NCBI GenBank assembly: GCA_016213945.1
Contig: JACQZF010000006.1
Span: 62,001 to 126,000 of the forward strand
Origin: Nitrospirota bacterium
GTDB taxonomy: Bacteria; Nitrospirota; Thermodesulfovibrionia; UBA6902
Direction: 5' to 3'
Length of the DNA: 64,000 nt
Shown: piece after piece, positions 15,798 through 27,157 of the stretch
Numbering within the stretch: position 1 is the stretch's first letter
How the letters are laid out: each line of letters starts with the position of its first letter
Notes under the pieces: generated by a model
The model's database searches: none
The model's input: the letters and a program-made list of their open reading frames with translations, nothing else
Told to the model about the DNA's origin: nothing
Position numbers and translations under genes: made by a program

Positions 15798-16949
15798 CTA
15801 AACGCCATTAGCCGATGTCTGCATCTCCATCCCCTCCACATCAATCTCCCCGCTGATTAATTTCGGCAAAAGGAGGTCACGGGTTTTGCGGAGTATAAAG
15901 TTCTTATTAGTTAAGATTTCAAGTTTACTAAAGACAGGCTTGATAATCTCTTCAAATTGCGTGAGAACTTTATTTGAAGGTTCAATCATCTTGATACTAT
16001 GAACGTCTTCTTTAGTAACAGATTTAAATATTGTTCCGCCGCCCATTGTGTCTGTTTCTTGAAATTTGTCTTTCAATTGTTGAAATACAAAAAACTGATT
16101 AGCCGTTCTACTTCTTATAGCACATAACCCACGACCAATAACCATTTTCTTATTAGCGATATTTATCCTTGCAACAGGAGCACGAACACTAAATAGAATA
16201 TCTCCAGCTTCAGCAATACGATTTTGAACGGTGGAATATATTCGAGTCGTGGGAAATCTATCGCCAAAGTCTGTAACACCTTGATGAAAAGGCAAACCAT
16301 TTCCATCTTCATTATAAAATTCAGATTTAGGTGATTGGCCCATTACAATAGTGCATATGTCAACAAGCGTCTTCACCTCCCACCCCTCAGGAATCATCCC
16401 CAATTCCGACTTAACCCTCTTCACCTTCTCATGCCCCGGGAAGCGGAAGTTGACAAACCATTCCCTGTAAATCGCCTGCGCCATTTCCTCCAAAATCTTA
16501 ATCCGCCTGTTATTGTTCTCTATTAGGTCATCATAGGCGGAGAGGATGGAGGCGATTTTGTGCTGAACTGGCATAGGAGGAACCAATATTCTTACTTTTT
16601 TAAAATCTTTAAGAACTACTCTTGGAATAGCTGCTCCGGTAGTAAACGCATTTTTCATGTATTGTCTTGTGGATTCAGCGTCAAGATAATACCTAAGAAA
16701 TGAAGATGAGATTTTCTGGGCATTTGGTCTTAAAATTGCTACTGAAGAAAGAAGCACAACTTCTAAAGATTTTTTAATTTCACAGACAGTATCTAAAGCA
16801 GATGCCCCATCCTTTGAGATAAGAACATCCCCAATTTCAGGCTTGCAATTTTGTTGAATTAATTTCTGATAATCTTCTTCTGAAATATGTCTACATGTGT
16901 CAAAGCTAATTCCAAATCTTGTTAAATCTTTAACAGATGCCATGGGCAT
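15798..16949 (-). CDS. hsdS: Type I restriction specificity subunit HsdS, 5' shortened
   Basis: The 383-residue protein has two target-recognition domains split by conserved helices. The first helix region is about residues 128-165 (PMPVQHKIASILSAYDDLIE, then EEMAQAIYREWF). The second domain starts at PEGWEVKTLVDIC, and the final helix contains LRKTRDLLLPKLISGEI. The first domain begins abruptly with MPMASVKDL, normally preceded by about 40-60 residues. Upstream in the same frame the codons read SSPPSVSIG, typical of this family, but the frame is soon closed and overlaps the hsdM 3' end. A deletion fusing hsdM to the interior of hsdS is likely; activity is uncertain. Confidence 0.85.
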   Translation of the reverse strand: MPMASVKDLTRFGISFDTCRHISEEDYQKLIQQNCKPEIGDVLISKDGASALDTVCEIKKSLEVVLLSSVAILRPNAQKISSSFLRYYLDAESTRQYMKNAFTTGAAIPRVVLKDFKKVRILVPPMPVQHKIASILSAYDDLIENNNRRIKILEEMAQAIYREWFVNFRFPGHEKVKRVKSELGMIPEGWEVKTLVDICTIVMGQSPKSEFYNEDGNGLPFHQGVTDFGDRFPTTRIYSTVQNRIAEAGDILFSVRAPVARINIANKKMVIGRGLCAIRSRTANQFFVFQQLKDKFQETDTMGGGTIFKSVTKEDVHSIKMIEPSNKVLTQFEEIIKPVFSKLEILTNKNFILRKTRDLLLPKLISGEIDVEGMEMQTSANGV

Positions 16950-16951
16950 GC

Positions 16952-18520
16952 CTATTGATACTGACGGGGGGCTGGAGGTAATTTCCCCACATTATCAGCT
17001 ATCCGTTCTTCCAAATCCCGCGCCTCAATATTCAACTGCTCCAGTTCCTCATTCAACTCCTCAAGCCTCTCATAAAAATCAAAATCATCCTCAGGTTTTT
17101 CTGTCACTCCGACATACCGTCCCGGATTCAATGAATATCCATGCTCCCTGATCTTCGCGATTGTTTCAACCTTGCAGAGACCATCTATATCTTTGTATTT
17201 CCCCTTAGGAAAATGTTCCTTCATCAGCTTTTCGCTTCCTGCGTTGGACTCGACATCTTCTCCACGATAAAGCCTGACTATATTAGAGATGAACTCTATC
17301 TGCTCAGGCAGGAAGTCCCTGTGAGCGCGGTCGATCTGGTTATAGATATGGCGGGCATCGATGAATAGCACCTTGTCCTTGCGGTCTGTCTTTCTCTTCC
17401 CCTTATCAAGAAACCAGAGTGTGCATGGCAGGGTAACCGTGTAGAAGAAGTTCGAGCCGATGGAGATCATTACATCCACGGCATTGTCTTCTATCATCTT
17501 CTGCCTGATATCAAGCTCTGACTGCCGGGCATCACTTGCGGAATTTGCCATAACGAAACCGGACCTGCCTTTTTCATTCAATGCACTCAGGAAATATTGT
17601 ATCCAGAGATAATTGGCATTGTCCGGCCTGGGGATTTGATAGACGATGCGATTGTCTTTTGCGATCTTTCCCTTATCAACGCCGTTTACATTGAACGGAG
17701 GATTAGCCATGACAAAATCAAACTTGCCGACTGATTTATGGATATCTTCATAATAGGCATTCCCCTGCTTTATATCTCCTGAGAGGCCATGCACAGCAAG
17801 GTTCATCTTGCAGAGACGGATAGTTTCGTCAGTCTTCTCCTGTCCGTATACCATGATCTCACTGCTCGGCCTTTTCTTGTGCCGTTCAATAAACTTGGCG
17901 CTCTGGACAAACATACCGCCTGAACCACAGGCAGGGTCATATATCCTTCCATGGAAGGGCTCAATAACATCAACGATGAGCTTAACAATAGAGGTAGGAG
18001 TAAAGAACTCTCCGCCCTTCTTCCCTTCAGTTGCTGCAAACTTGCCGAGGAAGTATTCATAGATCTTCCCGAAGACATCGCCTTCAATATCCATCTGGAT
18101 GCTTGAAAAGACTTTTAATAGAGCGACAAGGACATTATTTTCAAACCGCGTATATGTCCTCGGAAGAACGCCCTTCAGTTCTTCATTCTCATCTTCAATC
18201 GCCTTCATGGCATCGTTGACTGCCTTGCCAATGTCCTTGCCTTCAGGAAGGTTAAGCAGATATGAATATCTGGCCTCTTCAGGCAGAAACATCACGCCCC
18301 TTGCCTGATAATCAGCCTTGCCAATTTTTCTTCTACTGGCAGTGGGTTGTTTCGTCGCTATTTCCTTTTCAGCAACGGTAAACTTGTGATCGGCATAGCG
18401 CAGGAAGATAAGACCTAATACGGGAACGGAATACTGTTGAGCAGTCAGCTCAGAATTAGCCCGTAACTGGTCCGCCGCATCCCAGAGACGTTTTTCAATG
18501 TCGTTGTTGTGATTAGCCAT
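16952..18520 (-). CDS. hsdM: Type I restriction DNA methyltransferase HsdM
   Basis: The chosen ATG (complement 18518-18520) gives [20 protein letters not shown], 522 residues, with GAGGGA about 11 nt upstream; an in-frame TTG lies 18 bp further up. There is an N-terminal helical HsdM domain, an AdoMet-binding motif ([11 protein letters not shown]) and the catalytic NPPFN. The C-terminal coiled region ([20 protein letters not shown]) contacts HsdS. The last 8-10 residues (LPPAPRQYQ) are unusual and are read from DNA that looks like hsdS in another frame, supporting a deletion at the hsdM-hsdS border. It makes N6-methyladenine with HsdS. Confidence 0.93.
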   Translation of the reverse strand: MANHNNDIEKRLWDAADQLRANSELTAQQYSVPVLGLIFLRYADHKFTVAEKEIATKQPTASRRKIGKADYQARGVMFLPEEARYSYLLNLPEGKDIGKAVNDAMKAIEDENEELKGVLPRTYTRFENNVLVALLKVFSSIQMDIEGDVFGKIYEYFLGKFAATEGKKGGEFFTPTSIVKLIVDVIEPFHGRIYDPACGSGGMFVQSAKFIERHKKRPSSEIMVYGQEKTDETIRLCKMNLAVHGLSGDIKQGNAYYEDIHKSVGKFDFVMANPPFNVNGVDKGKIAKDNRIVYQIPRPDNANYLWIQYFLSALNEKGRSGFVMANSASDARQSELDIRQKMIEDNAVDVMISIGSNFFYTVTLPCTLWFLDKGKRKTDRKDKVLFIDARHIYNQIDRAHRDFLPEQIEFISNIVRLYRGEDVESNAGSEKLMKEHFPKGKYKDIDGLCKVETIAKIREHGYSLNPGRYVGVTEKPEDDFDFYERLEELNEELEQLNIEARDLEERIADNVGKLPPAPRQYQ

Positions 18521-18551
18521 TTCGAAAAATTCCCTCAAATAAAAGAAAGAT

Positions 18552-18576
18552 TCCCGGCAAGCGGGAATGACAATTC
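18552..18576. repeat. REP-like palindrome (ATTCCCG...CGGGAAT)
   Basis: A short inverted repeat, ATTCCCGGCAAGCGGGAAT, followed by GAC lies between hsdM and gyrB. The same family occurs at 26562-26590, 29119-29213 and 61549-61610. Confidence 0.75.
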
Positions 18577-18587
18577 AGTTAAAAACA

Positions 18588-18616
18588 AAAAGGGTGGGAG
18601 ACCCACCCTTTTTAAA
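18588..18616 (-). terminator. Terminator downstream of gyrB
   Basis: A GC-rich stem (AAAGGGTGGG with CCCACCCTTT, short loop) flanked by A- and T-runs stands 30 bp beyond the gyrB stop. It could work in both directions. Confidence 0.85.
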
Positions 18617-18647
18617 TTATTGTATTATGCGTAAATCATGCAACTCA

Positions 18648-21131
<2,484 letters not shown>

Positions 21132-21140
21132 CTACATAAT

Positions 21141-22250
21141 TTACGTCCTCATCGGCATTACTACGCAGAGATAATCCCTGTTGTTGTCTTCGAGGACAAG
21201 TGTAGGGCTTAACGGCTCCTGGAGCTCTATATTTACAGATTCTTTTTCCATTGCCTGAAGGATATCCATCAGGTAGCGGGCATTAAATCCAACGGTCATT
21301 TGTTCACCTTTATACTGGGCCGCGATCTCTTCCCTTGCCTCTCCGATGTCGGGGTTCATTGATATCAGCGTTATCTTGCCCTCCTCCAGGTCGAATCTCA
21401 CGGCATTGGTTTTTTCCCTGCTCATGATGGAGGTCCTTCTGAGCGCCTTTAGAAATTCCATCTTGTCGACTATGACATTTTTCTCGTTGTTTTTCGGGAT
21501 CACCTGATCGTAGTTGGGATAAGTGCCTTCAATAAGCCTCGATGTCAGCACAATGCCGTTGATGCCAAAGAAGATATGGTTTTTGTCCATGTAGATCGTA
21601 ACATCCTCGGAGCTTCCTTCAATGAGCTTTTTCAGTTCCAGCGCCGCCTTCTTGGGCAGGATTATCTTTTTCTCTTCAGATAATTTCCCATCCAGGTTCA
21701 TGGCGATCAATGAAAGCCTGTGTCCGTCAGTGCCGACCATCTTGAATTCTACATTTTTCTTATTTGGGGTAAAGTGGAACAGAAGCCCGTTGAGTGTATA
21801 TCTGGTATCGCTTTCGCCTGTCGCATAAACGGTCTTTTCAATCATGGTCCCGATCTTTTCAGCACTGATGATGAGCTCCTCGGACTTCTTGACTTCGGGC
21901 AATGCGGGGAAATCCGCCTCAGGAAGCCCCATGAGCTTGAAAGTGCTTTTTCCCGAGGTGACCCTGAGCCAGTTGTTTTCCTGCGACTCGATCAAAATAT
22001 CTCCCTCGACCTCCCTGGCTATCTCAAACAGCTTCCTTGCAGGAATGCAGAGACTGCCCGGCTCAATTATCTCGGCCTTCAGCGGGCCTTTAAGGGCTAT
22101 GTCGAGATCGGTCGCCATTAAAGAGGCGGCGGTCTTATCGACCTTTAACAGAAAATGCCCGAGTATCGGCATGGTTGTTTTCTTGTCCACAATCCCCTGT
22201 ATGCTCTGCAGGACATTTTGTATCTCTTCCTTTTGAATTTTGAGCTTCAT
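21141..22250 (-). CDS. dnaN: DNA polymerase III sliding clamp (beta)
   Basis: The 369-residue protein has the three-fold repeated clamp structure: MKLKIQKEEIQNVLQSIQG at the start, a middle domain with ATGESDTRYTLNGLLF and GTDGHRLSL, and the typical C-terminal LEDNNRDYLCVVMPMRT. As a dimer it encircles DNA and tethers polymerase III. It begins 15 bp after dnaA ends, so the two form an operon. Confidence 0.97.
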   Translation of the reverse strand: MKLKIQKEEIQNVLQSIQGIVDKKTTMPILGHFLLKVDKTAASLMATDLDIALKGPLKAEIIEPGSLCIPARKLFEIAREVEGDILIESQENNWLRVTSGKSTFKLMGLPEADFPALPEVKKSEELIISAEKIGTMIEKTVYATGESDTRYTLNGLLFHFTPNKKNVEFKMVGTDGHRLSLIAMNLDGKLSEEKKIILPKKAALELKKLIEGSSEDVTIYMDKNHIFFGINGIVLTSRLIEGTYPNYDQVIPKNNEKNVIVDKMEFLKALRRTSIMSREKTNAVRFDLEEGKITLISMNPDIGEAREEIAAQYKGEQMTVGFNARYLMDILQAMEKESVNIELQEPLSPTLVLEDNNRDYLCVVMPMRT

Positions 22251-22265
22251 TCTTCCCTCCGGTTT

Positions 22266-23606
22266 CTATCCAGTACCCTTAATTTTCTTGATGAAATAAT
22301 CTATTTTTTTATCGAAATCTTCGTCTTTCTTTCTGCGTTCCTCTATAAGCTTGCAGGAATGGATTACAGTGGAATGGTCTTTGCCCCCAAAATTTTTTCC
22401 GATCTCACTTAACGAGGAATCGGTAAGCGCCTTGCTGAGATACATCGCTATTTGCCTGGGGAAGGCAATGTCCCTGCTCCTCTTTTTGGCCTTGATGTCC
22501 TGCACCCTGAGCCCGTAGTACTCGCATATCTGCTTTTGCACGTAGTCGATTGTTAACGCCTTATCCTCGTCATGGACAAGGTCCTTGAGCACTTCTTTTG
22601 CCATCTCAACCGTTATGGTTTTGCCTGTCAGGGATGAATGCGCCCCAAGCCTTATCATGCAGGCCTCAAGGTCTCTTATGTTCGACCTGACCTTGCTTGC
22701 CATAAAGAAACTGACATCCTCAGGCAATTGTATCCCTTCTAACTCTGACTTCTTTCCCAGGATCGCCATCTTTGTCTCAACGTCCGGTATCTGTGTTTCT
22801 GCAATGAGGCCCATGCCGAACCTTGACCTGAGACGCTCGGTGATAGGCGAAATATCTTTTGGCGGCCTGTCGCTTGAGAACACGATCTGCTTGTGCGTGT
22901 CATAAAGCGCGTTAAAGGTATGGAACAATTCCTCCTGGGTGCCGCTCTTGCCGGCGATGAACTGGATGTCATCGATCAGAAGGACGTCGAGGTTTCTGTA
23001 CTTGGCCTTGAATTCGTCCATCTTGTCGTTCCTCATGGAGTAAACGAATTCGTTGGTGAACTGCTCAGCAGGCGCGTACATCAGCTTGATATCGGGATGC
23101 TTATCTATTATCTTGTTCCCGATAGCGTTCATGAGATGGGTTTTCCCAAGGCCTACTCCACCGTAAACGAACAGCGGGTTGTACGCCTTGCCCGGCGCAT
23201 CCGCCACTGCCCTCGCAGCGGCATTGGCAAACTGGTTGCTCGCCCCGACTACAAAGGAGTCAAAGGTAAACTTCGGATTGAGGAATATGCCCCGGTTTGC
23301 AAGCTTGGCCCTCCTGTTTTCCTGTTTCGTCTCTATCTTTTTAAGGGCCGGGTCTTCCTTCCTCTCGTAAACCTTAAACTTAACGGACAAGTCCTTTTTT
23401 AAAAACTTTTCAGCGGTCTCGGTTATGAGTCCGGGGAAATGGTCTTCGATCCATTCCTTGAAAAATTTATTCGGCACTTCAAGGACTATCTGCTGGTCCT
23501 GAAGCTCCACGAATTTGATAGGCCTGAACCACAGGTCAAAGGTCTGCGTGCCGACCTTGGCGCCAATGGCTTCAACGGTTTTTATCCATGCTTCTTCGAT
23601 ATTCAT
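22266..23606 (-). CDS. dnaA: Chromosomal replication initiator DnaA
   Basis: The 446-residue protein contains domain I (WFRPIKFVELQDQQIVLEVPN), an AAA+ domain with Walker A GGVGLGKTHLMNAIG (about residue 150) and Walker B LLIDDIQFI (about 214), and a C-terminal DNA-binding domain with AKKRSRDIAFPRQIAMYL and GGKDHSTVIHSC. It opens the origin by binding DnaA boxes. It is the first gene of the dnaA-dnaN pair and is transcribed away from the intergenic region 23607-23785. Confidence 0.98.
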   Translation of the reverse strand: MNIEEAWIKTVEAIGAKVGTQTFDLWFRPIKFVELQDQQIVLEVPNKFFKEWIEDHFPGLITETAEKFLKKDLSVKFKVYERKEDPALKKIETKQENRRAKLANRGIFLNPKFTFDSFVVGASNQFANAAARAVADAPGKAYNPLFVYGGVGLGKTHLMNAIGNKIIDKHPDIKLMYAPAEQFTNEFVYSMRNDKMDEFKAKYRNLDVLLIDDIQFIAGKSGTQEELFHTFNALYDTHKQIVFSSDRPPKDISPITERLRSRFGMGLIAETQIPDVETKMAILGKKSELEGIQLPEDVSFFMASKVRSNIRDLEACMIRLGAHSSLTGKTITVEMAKEVLKDLVHDEDKALTIDYVQKQICEYYGLRVQDIKAKKRSRDIAFPRQIAMYLSKALTDSSLSEIGKNFGGKDHSTVIHSCKLIEERRKKDEDFDKKIDYFIKKIKGTG

Positions 23607-23785
23607 GATTATTTTTACTGTCCGGTCTTATAGGCTATTGAAATGGCAACTATAGTTACTAACACATGTTTACAAATTGTTGACAACTTTTCCCGGCAGG
23701 AAAGTGTGTTATTATAGCCCATCCCCTTTGCCATAGGCAAGCTTTTTTTCATAGCAAAAACAAAAAAATTATCTTCGAGTCAACC
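23607..23785. other. AT-rich dnaA upstream region, possible but unproven origin
   Basis: This gap lies between dnaA and an exonuclease gene that is also on the minus strand. It contains TTGTCAACA and TTGTAAACA (minus sense), which match the DnaA box TTATCCACA at 7 and 6 of 9 bases. That is too weak to call oriC; the region may simply hold the dnaA promoter. Confidence 0.3.
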
Positions 23786-24484
23786 CTATGAATTTAAAGG
23801 TAATTTTATATATTCATTCCAGTATTCAAAGAGCTCTTTCGTCGCGTATAAATCCCCGACACAGTATTTCGCGATCCTGAGGTATTGACCGCTTTTAAAG
23901 AGGTTATTTACCTCATAACCTGACACGCCTTCTTCCTTCGGACTTTTGATATCAAATGCCTTGCACCACATGTGGAGGCTGAATTTTCTCCTCACTGCTC
24001 CGTAGAAAGTCAACAGGTCAATCAGGTCTGTATGCGAGAGGTTGTAGCGGTTGGGCATGAGTTCTTTTGTAGGTCTTATTTTGTGGACCGCAGAACGGAG
24101 AATGATAAAAGGCGCGTCAAATCCCCTGCCGTTAAACGTGATTATTTTATCGTAATGCTTGACCGCGTCCCAGAATCTTCTGAGGATCCCCTCTTCCGTA
24201 TCAGCGATATATTCTATCCCGTCTTCCTTTAAAGTCTCCTGCGCAACTTCAGGGGACTGATAATATACCGCGCCGTTATTGGTGTCGGGATTGAGCATCC
24301 CTATTGCGACGATCTCTCCGGTAAGGGGCGAAAACCCAAGCCCTTCCTTGGCGGCCCTGATGTCGTCCTCAGACTCCGCAAACTTCAGGAGATACTCTTT
24401 TGATATCTCATCAAGGGACTCAAAGTCCTTCCCGATTGTTTCAATATCAATGACGAGTTTTTTGGACATAGAAGGTTTTACCAT
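23786..24484 (-). CDS. DEDD-family 3'-5' exonuclease-like protein
   Basis: The 232-residue protein has the RNase H-like exonuclease motifs: VIDIETIG (Exo I), TFNGRGFDAPFIILR (Exo II) and YCVGDLYATKELF with Tyr and Asp (Exo III, DEDDy type). It matches the stand-alone exonuclease domains related to the polymerase B proofreading fold (PF10108-like). The start could also be the Met five codons later. Its substrate is unknown. Confidence 0.78.
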   Translation of the reverse strand: MVKPSMSKKLVIDIETIGKDFESLDEISKEYLLKFAESEDDIRAAKEGLGFSPLTGEIVAIGMLNPDTNNGAVYYQSPEVAQETLKEDGIEYIADTEEGILRRFWDAVKHYDKIITFNGRGFDAPFIILRSAVHKIRPTKELMPNRYNLSHTDLIDLLTFYGAVRRKFSLHMWCKAFDIKSPKEEGVSGYEVNNLFKSGQYLRIAKYCVGDLYATKELFEYWNEYIKLPLNS

Positions 24485-24563
24485 GTTTCACTTAAAAGTT
24501 GCAATGACATTTTTGATTTATTGATTTTCTGCGGCTAAAATAGCATTTGAAACTGAGTCAGCT

Positions 24564-25730
24564 ATGAATAAAAAAATCTTGATCACAGGCCTCGGCGCAA
24601 TCTCGGCGGCGGGCAACAATGCTGCTGAAACGCTTGCCTCATTCAGAGTCGCCAAAAGGAATGCCGGACAGGTCACGCTTTTTGAGACGCCCCTGAGATA
24701 CCCTGTGTTTGAAGTAAGAGGTCTTCCCGGAGAATTCTATTTAGAAGGGCAGCGGACGCTGGGCCTCGCGCTGGGCGCGGTTGATGAGGCGATGAAAAAC
24801 GCGAGGCTGAATGATCTGTCTGATTTTCGTGTTGGAGTCTGTCTCGGCACCACAGTGGCAAGCCAGTTGAATGACCTTGAATTTTATAAATCATACCGCG
24901 ACACAGGCTCAGCCGCCATGGATTCCGTGAACAGATATTTGAAAGGAAATCCCGCTGAATTTATTTCACGCAGGATCAAGGCGAAAGGGCCTTCCCTGAC
25001 AGTTGTCAATGCCTGCTCCTCAGGGACAGACGCAATCGGGGCCGCACTGTCGTGGTTGAACAACGGCCTGTGCGACATTGCAATCGCGGGAGGCGCGGAT
25101 GAGATGAACCGCATCCCTCTATGCGGTTTCGGATCGCTCGGTATCGTGAGCATGGACCTCTGCGCGCCTTTTGACAGGGACAGGAAGGGACTTAATCTCG
25201 GCGAAGGCGCAGGCGTGATAATTTTAGAAACAAAAGAGTCCGCAGGAAAGAGGGGAATTTCATCCGATTTATTTTTGGCGGGATACGGCTCGTCAAGCGA
25301 CGCCTATCATCTCACTGCTCCGCATCCCGAAGGCACGGGATTGAGGACATCGATTAAAAAGGCTTTGACAGATGCGGGTATCACGCCGGGGGAAATATGT
25401 TTTGTTAACGCGCACGGAACAGCAACGCCGGACAATGATCTTGTCGAGGGAAATGTATTGGCAGATATCTTCGGAACACATTTGAAGATGCTGTCTACAA
25501 AAGGATTCACAGGGCATACACTCGGAGCGGCAGGAGGACTGGAAGCCGTGTTTACCGCAGCCGGTCTTCGTGAGGGATGGATACCGGCAAGCGCAGGTTT
25601 TGAAAACAAAGATGACGCCATTCCTTTGATACCCCTCAGGGAGAAAACAAATATCATCGGGCGATACGCCCTTTCCACCTCTCTGGCATTCGGCGGAAAC
25701 AACGCGGCAATTGTGATCGGAAGGTTATAA
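24564..25730 (+). CDS. Beta-ketoacyl synthase (KS-alpha) of a biosynthetic cluster
   Basis: The 388-residue thiolase-fold protein has an intact catalytic triad: Cys151 in VVNACSSGTDA, His284 in NAHGTATPD and His318 in GFTGHTLGAAGG. It condenses malonyl-ACP with an acyl starter. Together with the next gene, which lacks these residues, it resembles the KS/chain-length-factor heterodimers of type II polyketide synthases rather than housekeeping FabF. It opens a same-strand run of genes extending to 34989. The cluster has no ketoreductase or dehydratase, so those steps, if needed, must come from fatty-acid synthesis. Confidence 0.9.
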   Translation: MNKKILITGLGAISAAGNNAAETLASFRVAKRNAGQVTLFETPLRYPVFEVRGLPGEFYLEGQRTLGLALGAVDEAMKNARLNDLSDFRVGVCLGTTVASQLNDLEFYKSYRDTGSAAMDSVNRYLKGNPAEFISRRIKAKGPSLTVVNACSSGTDAIGAALSWLNNGLCDIAIAGGADEMNRIPLCGFGSLGIVSMDLCAPFDRDRKGLNLGEGAGVIILETKESAGKRGISSDLFLAGYGSSSDAYHLTAPHPEGTGLRTSIKKALTDAGITPGEICFVNAHGTATPDNDLVEGNVLADIFGTHLKMLSTKGFTGHTLGAAGGLEAVFTAAGLREGWIPASAGFENKDDAIPLIPLREKTNIIGRYALSTSLAFGGNNAAIVIGRL

Positions 25731-25760
25731 GAATGTGGTTAAAAATTATTTACTGTAAAA

Positions 25761-25836
25761 TCCCTCTACGTCTCCCTTTGCCAAAGGGAGAGATAATACC
25801 CCTCTTTGGAAAAGAGGGGCCAGGGGAGATTTTTTA
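25761..25836. repeat. Dispersed double palindrome supplying an SD-like sequence
   Basis: Two nested hairpins (CTCCCTTTGCCAAAGGGAG, and CCCCTCTTTGGAAAAGAGGGG) are followed by CCAGGGGAGATTTTTT and directly by the start codon of the next gene. It is a sister copy of 32063-32140. GGGGAGA is the only plausible Shine-Dalgarno sequence for the KS-beta gene. Confidence 0.8.
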
Positions 25837-25837
25837 A

Positions 25838-26911
25838 ATGAATATTAACGGAATCGGGATCGTCTTCACACGCGGCAGGGGCATTGACTGTTTTGAGAAT
25901 GCCCTGAAAGATGGATGGCAGAGACCTGATGAAATTGAAATCAAAGGCAGGAAATCTTTTGTGTATCAAGTTGGTCCGCAAACAATGTCCGACAAGTCGC
26001 TGCTGAAGAAAATGCGGCGCGCGGACAAGCTCAGCAAGATGGCCGTGCTCGCAGCCGCTGACGCTCTTGAGAACAGCGGGATAGAAAACATAAATAAAAA
26101 AACTATCGGCATCATCACAGCCACGGCATTCGGCGCGCATGTGACGACCTTTGACTTCCTCAATGACATCCTCGATTACGGGGAGGCAAATGTTTCGCCG
26201 ACAACGTTTTCCAATTCCGTGCATAATGCCGCTGCTTCTTACATCTCATCCGCATTAAACATCCAGGGGCCGACCCTGACCGTGACACAGTTTTTCTTCT
26301 CCTTTCACTCCGCCCTTCAGCTTGCAAAGGCATGGCTTGATGAGAAGCGCTGTGACTATGTCCTTGTCGGAGCAGTGGAACAATACGGTGACGTGCTTGG
26401 ATACATTTATGGTTCCAAGTTGATGCAGGCAACTGACGGCAGGATAAAGCCATTCAATTTTAATCCGGCTTACAGCGTCCCCAGTGAGGGCGCTGTCTTC
26501 TTTCTGGTAAGCAATGAAGATTCTGAAAATGTATTTTGCAAGGTTGAAGACATAACGACTCGTCATTCCCGCGAAAGCGGGAATCCAGCCCCCATCCGGA
26601 CGGATTTAAACATCATTGACACCGATGGATTGCTGATTGACGAATCAGTTTATATGTCATCCTTCTCTCCTGAAATTCCCACGGCAGCCTATTCACCAAT
26701 ATTCGGCAGCATGATGATCGGCAGCGCTTTCAACTGCGCCTCAGGGGCGTTGATGCTTAAGAAACAATTGTACTGCGCAAACCCTGTTTCAGATAATCCG
26801 CGCGTCATAAATGTCCTTGATGAGACAAAAAACTCCGGCATTGAATTCATCAGGTGCATCAGATATAATTGCCTGAACGAACAGGCTGTAATTCAACTAC
26901 GTGCAAAATAA
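25838..26911 (+). CDS. Catalytically dead ketosynthase partner (KS-beta, chain-length-factor-like)
   Basis: The 357-residue protein has the ketosynthase fold (ADKLSKMAVLAAADALENSG, then NSVHNAAASYISSALN). The active-site Cys position is Phe in TVTQFFFSFHSALQLA, and the two His motifs are missing (GSMMIGSAFNCASGA at the last one). This is the pattern of chain-length factors that pair with an active KS. Residues about 241-255 are translated REP-like DNA (TRHSRESGNPAP), an insertion in a surface-loop region. Whether it fixes chain length here is inferred. Confidence 0.85.
   Translation: MNINGIGIVFTRGRGIDCFENALKDGWQRPDEIEIKGRKSFVYQVGPQTMSDKSLLKKMRRADKLSKMAVLAAADALENSGIENINKKTIGIITATAFGAHVTTFDFLNDILDYGEANVSPTTFSNSVHNAAASYISSALNIQGPTLTVTQFFFSFHSALQLAKAWLDEKRCDYVLVGAVEQYGDVLGYIYGSKLMQATDGRIKPFNFNPAYSVPSEGAVFFLVSNEDSENVFCKVEDITTRHSRESGNPAPIRTDLNIIDTDGLLIDESVYMSSFSPEIPTAAYSPIFGSMMIGSAFNCASGALMLKKQLYCANPVSDNPRVINVLDETKNSGIEFIRCIRYNCLNEQAVIQLRAK
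26562..26590. repeat. REP-like element inserted in frame in the KS-beta gene
   Basis: CATTCCCGCGAAAGCGGGAATCC, a perfect REP-type hairpin, lies in the middle of the ketosynthase partner gene and keeps the frame open. The same family is intergenic elsewhere in the window. Confidence 0.85.
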
Positions 26912-26923
26912 CGAGGGGACAAA

Positions 26924-27157
26924 TTGGGGAAAACTGAAAAGCTGCTTGATAGGATCAAGGCAAATCCAAAGCATGTACGATTTGAGGATTTAGTGAAGGT
27001 CTTAAAACACAAAGGCTATGATATAATAAACGTCAAAGGAAGCCATTATGCTTTCTCTAATGGGGAAACGACCTTAACTTTAGTAAGACCACACGGCAGC
27101 CATACGTTTTGCCATGTGCAGGATGTTAAGGAGGTAATAAAGAAATGTTTACAATAG
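26924..27157 (+). CDS. hicA: HicA-type mRNA interferase toxin
   Basis: The 77-residue protein starts at TTG, 13 bp after KS-beta. The dsRBD-like HicA fold is visible: VRFEDLVKVLKHKGYDI, then catalytic His in KGSHYAF, and VRPHGSHTF. HicA cleaves mRNA and is neutralised by HicB. It overlaps hicB by 13 bp. Its position inside a biosynthetic operon is odd. Confidence 0.88.
   Translation: MGKTEKLLDRIKANPKHVRFEDLVKVLKHKGYDIINVKGSHYAFSNGETTLTLVRPHGSHTFCHVQDVKEVIKKCLQ

Noticed and set aside
9727-18520. Insertion sequence or transposase responsible for the hsd rearrangement
   Set aside because: No transposase or terminal inverted repeats are visible in the window. Recombination at the duplicated hsdR start is a simpler explanation.
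23607-23785. oriC with DnaA boxes
   Set aside because: Only 6/9 and 7/9 matches to TTATCCACA were found in a 179-bp gap. Proximity to dnaA is suggestive, but the boxes are not good enough to call.
24564-25730. Housekeeping FabF
   Set aside because: The ketosynthase lies next to a dead partner and a cluster ACP, not next to fabD, fabG or acpP, so a dedicated role is likelier.
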